Shown: one piece after another, positions 5,398-9,077 of the stretch
Layout of the letters: each line of letters begins with the position of its first letter
How positions within the stretch are numbered: position 1 is the first letter of the stretch
Assembly: GCA_019308705.1 (NCBI GenBank)
Contig: JAFDHW010000070.1
Coordinates: 1 to 9,077 of the forward strand
Origin: Deltaproteobacteria bacterium
GTDB taxonomy: Bacteria; Desulfobacterota; Desulfobacteria; Desulfobacterales; Desulfatibacillaceae
Direction of reading: 5' to 3'
Length of the DNA stretch: 9,077 bases
Notes under the pieces: model-generated
Seen by the model: the letters and a program-made list of their open reading frames with translations, nothing else
Told to the model about the DNA's origin: nothing
Database searches by the model: none
Program-made: the position numbers and the translations under genes

Positions 5398-7278
5398 TTG
5401 ATCTGCTTCCCCCTTTTTTTCCTCCTTTTGTGTCCGGCGGCCATAGCCGGCTTCGGGGGGGAATACGCCCAGGGGCTCATCGCCCGCGCGGAAGAGATGC
5501 GCCTGTGGGAAGACCCCTACTGGCTGACTTTGGGCCACTACCGGCCCACCCCCCTGGGCATGGTGAGCCGGGTGGACGACCCGGACTTTTTTCTCCACGA
5601 AAACGGCAAGACAGACCCCAAGGCCGAGCTTCTGCTCACCGTGGAGGCGCTGTTCGATCCCCCCACCCCGGAAGCGCCCAGGCTCCACACCGTGTGCCGG
5701 TTCCCGGCCCGCACCCGGTGGCTGGTGGAAAAGCTGGCCATCGACACCGGCAAACTGCCCGTGCCCGTGTGCGAGCCCTACGAGGAAAGGATAAAGCGCC
5801 TGGCCCCGGAGTCCGTGAGCTTGTCCTTTCCCGCGGCCTACATCAACAGCCCGGCCTCCATGTTCGGCCACACCCTGCTCATCATCCGGTCGCAAAATAC
5901 CAGCGACCTGGTGGCCCAGGCTGTGAACTACGCCGCGGTGACCAACGAGACCTTCGGCCCCTCCTACGCGTTCAAGGGCGTGTTCGGCCTGTACCAGGGC
6001 TATTTTTCCATGCAGCCCTATTACGAGAAGATCCAGGAATACAGCCACGTTTCCCGGCGCGACATCTGGGAGTATTCCCTGAACCTCACGGAGGTGGAAA
6101 TCCGCCGCCTGCTGGACCATTTGTGGGAACTGGACAAGATCTATTCGGACTACTTCTTTTTCGACGAAAACTGCTCCCACGCGCTGTTGTACCTTTTGGA
6201 CGCGGCCCGGCCCGGGCTTTCCCTGGAAAAGCAGACCGGGCCGTGGGTCATCCCCACGGACACCATCCGGCTCGCCATGGAAAACGGCCTGGTCGAGGAG
6301 CGGACGTTTCGGCCCTCCAAGGAAACCACCATGCGCCGGATGGCCGCCGCGCTGCCGGAAAAGGCCCGTGCCCTGGCCCGGGCCGTGGCCCGGGGGGACA
6401 AGGAGCCCGAGGCCCTGGCCCAGTCCGGGCTGGACGAACAAACCCGTGCCCTGGCCTTGGACTACGCCGCCGAAACCCTGCAGTACTTCCTCATCAGCCG
6501 GCAGGTGGAAAAACAGGACTACAAGGGCCGGTACATCCGCATCCTCACGGCCCGCTCCAAGCTGGGGCCGGCCCCGAACCCGGTGGAGGAAGCCGAGCCC
6601 CCGGCCCCGCCCGAGGACGGCCACCTGTCCGCCCTGTTCGCGGCGGGGGCCATGGCCCGCGACGGCGATTCTTACGTCTTGGTGCGCCTGAGGCCCGCCT
6701 ACCACGGCCTGGTGGACGACCCGGACGGCTACGCCACCGGAGCCCAGATCTTTTTCGGGGACCTTGTCCTGCGCATGTCCGCGGAAACCATGAACTGGGA
6801 GGTCCACCGGCTGGATGCGGTGAACATCGTTTCCGTCGCGCCCGTGGACGGCCTGTTTTCCCCCATGAGCTGGATGGCCCGGGTGGCCCTGGAACAGCGG
6901 CTGGACTCCGGCGGCGGGGATTCCCTGGCCGGCGTACTGGAACTCGGCGGCGGCAAGGCGCTTCGCCTGGGGCCTGCCACGGTCTACGGGTTCGTCCTGG
7001 CAGAGGCCGCGGCCTCCGAAGGGCTGGAGCGATCCCACGCCCTGGGTCCGGCCCTGCGCGCGGGCCTGCTTCTCCAGCCCCACGATAGGCTTTCCGTCCA
7101 CGCCTGCGCCCAGTACACCCACTTTGCCGTGGGCGACAAGCACGACCGGGCCGTGATCGGGCTGGACGCCCAGGTGCACCTGTCCCAGCGCCACGCGGTC
7201 CAGGGCTCGGTGAGGGCCGTGGATTCCCACGGCTACTCCGCCACCGAGGCCGGCCTGGCCGTAAACATCTACTTTTGA
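5398..7278 (+). CDS. DUF4105 / Lnb N-terminal-type envelope protein with barrel-like C-terminus (626 aa)
   Basis: The start is a TTG with a strong purine run (AAGGGGGGG, 5380-5388) upstream; it gives a short signal peptide (MICFPLFFLLLCPAAIAG). An N-terminal helical segment (20-135) precedes the DUF4105 core (about 138-300). Its signatures are INSPASMFGHTLLII (150-163, His158), the AVNYAA and GVFGLYQGYF stretches, and FFFDENCSHALLYLLD (253-268, Cys259). The paired His and Cys motifs resemble a permuted papain/NlpC-like active site, so a cell-wall or lipid amidase activity is possible but unproven. From about 410 to the end the chain has amphipathic strands and finishes LAVNIYF, with the terminal Phe common in outer-membrane barrel proteins. 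It would then span or sit on the outer membrane. It lies 52 bases after the DUF3015 gene and 17 bases before the hydrolase gene, so a three-gene operon is likely. TTG starts often lower expression. Confidence 0.9.
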   Translation: MICFPLFFLLLCPAAIAGFGGEYAQGLIARAEEMRLWEDPYWLTLGHYRPTPLGMVSRVDDPDFFLHENGKTDPKAELLLTVEALFDPPTPEAPRLHTVCRFPARTRWLVEKLAIDTGKLPVPVCEPYEERIKRLAPESVSLSFPAAYINSPASMFGHTLLIIRSQNTSDLVAQAVNYAAVTNETFGPSYAFKGVFGLYQGYFSMQPYYEKIQEYSHVSRRDIWEYSLNLTEVEIRRLLDHLWELDKIYSDYFFFDENCSHALLYLLDAARPGLSLEKQTGPWVIPTDTIRLAMENGLVEERTFRPSKETTMRRMAAALPEKARALARAVARGDKEPEALAQSGLDEQTRALALDYAAETLQYFLISRQVEKQDYKGRYIRILTARSKLGPAPNPVEEAEPPAPPEDGHLSALFAAGAMARDGDSYVLVRLRPAYHGLVDDPDGYATGAQIFFGDLVLRMSAETMNWEVHRLDAVNIVSVAPVDGLFSPMSWMARVALEQRLDSGGGDSLAGVLELGGGKALRLGPATVYGFVLAEAAASEGLERSHALGPALRAGLLLQPHDRLSVHACAQYTHFAVGDKHDRAVIGLDAQVHLSQRHAVQGSVRAVDSHGYSATEAGLAVNIYF

Positions 7279-7295
7279 ACAGGGGGGAAAGGACC

Positions 7296-9077
7296 GTGGC
7301 CAGGACCGCCTTCAGGCGCCGCGCGGTTTTCTGGGTGCTCGTTCCGGCTGGTTTTTGTCTGCTCTTCTGCCACTGCGTGCCATCGGCCGTCTACCACCCG
7401 GAAGAGGCCCTGGAATCCACCCCGGCCGACTGGGGGCTTTCCTACGAGGAGATGTTCTTTTCCACTCCGGACGGGGAGAAGCTCCACGCATGGTGGATTC
7501 CCGCGCCAAACCCCCTGGCCGTGCTTTTGTTCTGCCACGGCAACGCGGGCAACATCTCCCACCGCCGCGATCTGGTCCTGCTCTACCACCACCTGGGCTG
7601 CTCCGTGTTTTTGTTCGACTACCGGGGTTTTGGCCGAAGCAGCGGCCGGCCGTCGGAAAAGGGCACCTACACGGACGCCAGGGCCGCCTGGGATCTTCTG
7701 CTCTCAAGGGGCGCGCCGCCGCGGCGCACCATCATCCTGGGACGCTCCTTGGGGGGCGCCGTCGCGGCCAGGCTGGCCTCGGAGGTGAACCCCGGCGGCC
7801 TGATCCTGGATTCCGCCTTCTATACCCTGGAGGACGTGGCCCGTCACCACTTGGGGTGGGTGCGCGGCTGGATGCTTTTGGGCTACTCCTACGACACGGC
7901 CGCCTCCCTGGAAAAGACCCGCTGCCCGGTGCTCATCCTCCACTCCCCGGCCGACGAGGTGGTGCCCTTTTCCCACGCCCCCAGGCTGCTTGCGAAAACC
8001 GAGGGGCGGGGCAGGCTGGTGAGGACCTCCGGCGGTCACAACGGCGGGTCCTGCCTCACCCCGGCCTACCGGCTGGGCGTGAAGGATTTCCTCGGCCGCG
8101 TGGTTTCCTCAGGGGCGGAAGACAAGAGGCGGGATTACCGGTCCCGGACCTCCCGGCCGGTGGTGATCCCGGTTGACGGCCCCCTTTCCAGGGCCCGGGC
8201 GGAGGTTTCCTCCATGGAGTGGTGCGGGAACACCCTGGTGCTGGTTCCCCAGTACCCGGGCCGCCTGGGCAACAGGCTGTTCGGCCTGGACAGGGCGGAT
8301 GTCCTGGCGGCCCTGGAAACAACCCCCCCGGGCACGGTCCACCCCTTTCCCATTGCCCTGGACGACGGAAAGGCTCGGGAGGCCGTCCCCGGGTTCGAGG
8401 GCTACGAGGCCGTGTGCTTTGACCAGGACAGGACCTGGCTGGCGGTGGAGGCCAGGGATTCCGGGTTCATGCGTTCCTACGTGCTCTCCGGCCGCCTGGA
8501 CCTCGCCGCCCGGCGCATGGAGGTGTACCCGCCTTCCGTGGAAATCCCCCTGCCGGCGCAGGTGCCCAATTTCTCTTGCGAGGCCGCGGTTTGCACGGGC
8601 GGCGTCGCCGTGCTCTTTTACGAAGCCAACGGAAGAGGGGTGAACCCTGACCCCACGGCCTGGGTCCTGTCTTCCGGTACGCAAACCACACCACCCGAAG
8701 TCGTCCGCACCCTTTCCATGTCCCCCCTGGAATACCGGCTCACCGATGCCACGGCTCCGGGCGGGGACGGGGTGTTCTGGGCGGTGAACTACCTGTACCC
8801 CGAGCACCGGAAAAAGCTTTCGCCCGAGGCGGATCCCTGGCCCCATCCCCCGGGGCTTTCCAGGGAAGTGGTGGAGCGCCTGGTCCAATTGGAGGTCCAT
8901 GGCCCGAGGGTGGAGCCTGCGGATTTGCCCGCCGTGTACCTGGCCGACGCCGATCCTTCCGGCCCCCGCAACTGGGAGGCCGCGGCGCTTCTCGGGGACC
9001 GGGGTGTGCTGCTGTTCACGGACAGCCATCCGGGTTCCCTGTTCGCTTTTGTTCCCTTTCCCCTTGCGAAGGGGTCC
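7296..9077 (+). CDS. Membrane-anchored alpha/beta hydrolase fused to a beta-propeller-like domain (3' end outside window)
   Basis: A single frame of 594 codons runs from GTG 7296 to the window edge without a stop. GGGGGG and AAAGGA (7282-7293) precede the GTG. Residues 10-28 form an N-terminal anchor with Cys25 and Cys27; a lipoprotein is possible but the lipobox is poor. The hydrolase domain (about 32-270) resembles the YfhR/ABHD13 type. HGNAGN (81-86) is the oxyanion site, FDYRGFGRSSG is at 107-117, and GRSLGG (149-154) holds nucleophile Ser151. HSPADEVVPF supplies Asp220 and GGHNGG supplies His248, so the triad is intact and it should cleave an ester, lipid or thioester. After a charged linker (about 271-300) comes a second domain with short beta-rich segments: LVLVPQYPG, FEGYEAVCFDQDRTWLAVEAR, YVLSGRLD, NWEAAALLGDRGVLLFTD and LFAFVPF. 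These resemble esterase-like-phytase or SdiA-regulated beta-propellers. It lies 17 bases after the DUF4105 gene and is probably co-transcribed. Confidence 0.88.
   Translation, partial: MARTAFRRRAVFWVLVPAGFCLLFCHCVPSAVYHPEEALESTPADWGLSYEEMFFSTPDGEKLHAWWIPAPNPLAVLLFCHGNAGNISHRRDLVLLYHHLGCSVFLFDYRGFGRSSGRPSEKGTYTDARAAWDLLLSRGAPPRRTIILGRSLGGAVAARLASEVNPGGLILDSAFYTLEDVARHHLGWVRGWMLLGYSYDTAASLEKTRCPVLILHSPADEVVPFSHAPRLLAKTEGRGRLVRTSGGHNGGSCLTPAYRLGVKDFLGRVVSSGAEDKRRDYRSRTSRPVVIPVDGPLSRARAEVSSMEWCGNTLVLVPQYPGRLGNRLFGLDRADVLAALETTPPGTVHPFPIALDDGKAREAVPGFEGYEAVCFDQDRTWLAVEARDSGFMRSYVLSGRLDLAARRMEVYPPSVEIPLPAQVPNFSCEAAVCTGGVAVLFYEANGRGVNPDPTAWVLSSGTQTTPPEVVRTLSMSPLEYRLTDATAPGGDGVFWAVNYLYPEHRKKLSPEADPWPHPPGLSREVVERLVQLEVHGPRVEPADLPAVYLADADPSGPRNWEAAALLGDRGVLLFTDSHPGSLFAFVPFPLAKGS

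Noticed and set aside
5074..7230. A 718-codon open frame on the - strand opposite the DUF3015 and DUF4105 genes
   Set aside because: It has the same Gly/Arg/His-rich composition with no family match, and spans two real genes and their gap. It is a shadow frame.
7355..8176. A 273-codon + strand frame inside the hydrolase gene
   Set aside because: It is Gly/Arg/Pro-rich with no motifs, whereas the frame from 7296 contains a full catalytic triad in order.
1..9077. tRNA, rRNA, insertion sequences, attachment sites or origins
   Set aside because: I saw no cloverleaf, rRNA motif, transposase frame, terminal inverted repeats or iterons on either strand.

Overview
The window is GC-rich with strong third-position GC bias, and every gene I can support lies on the + strand. 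The gene content is a pair of tiny acidic peptides next to ATP-grasp enzymes, a long Sel1-repeat secreted protein, a DUF3015 protein, a DUF4105 (Lnb-type) envelope protein and a membrane-anchored alpha/beta hydrolase. This suggests a Gram-negative bacterium. Desulfobacterota/deltaproteobacteria is my best guess, from codon use and the families, and it is not proven by any marker gene.

Layout. (1) Positions 2-382 hold the C-terminal end of a protein that looks like an ATP-grasp enzyme. (2) Two homologous small genes (460-672, 70 aa; 884-1087, 67 aa) encode acidic, Ser/Thr/Gly-rich, Cys-free peptides. They share a conserved N-terminal block and a nearly invariant C-terminal block (ADNTSVGSIPT). 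The 211-base gap between them contains several potential hairpins. (3) A complete 325-aa ATP-grasp enzyme follows 18 bases after the second peptide. (4) Next comes a secreted protein with 15 gapless 36-residue Sel1 repeats. It overlaps (ATGA) a secreted 221-aa orphan protein. (5) After a 113-base, more AT-rich gap come a small DUF3015 protein, a DUF4105 envelope protein with a barrel-like C-terminus, and an alpha/beta hydrolase fused in frame to a beta-propeller-like domain. The last gene is still open at the window edge.

How the parts may work together. Peptide-peptide-ATP-grasp, with a second ATP-grasp-like gene just upstream, is the arrangement expected of a ribosomally made peptide modified by ATP-grasp ligases (graspetide-like RiPP). 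The precursor family, with its fixed C-terminal motif, is not one I recognise, so this is the main candidate for an undescribed system. Everything downstream carries a signal peptide or membrane anchor. The peptide/ATP-grasp part therefore looks cytoplasmic and the Sel1-to-hydrolase part acts at the envelope. Whether the two halves form one system or are two neighbouring operons cannot be decided from this window. The gap at 4774-4886 is the most likely boundary.
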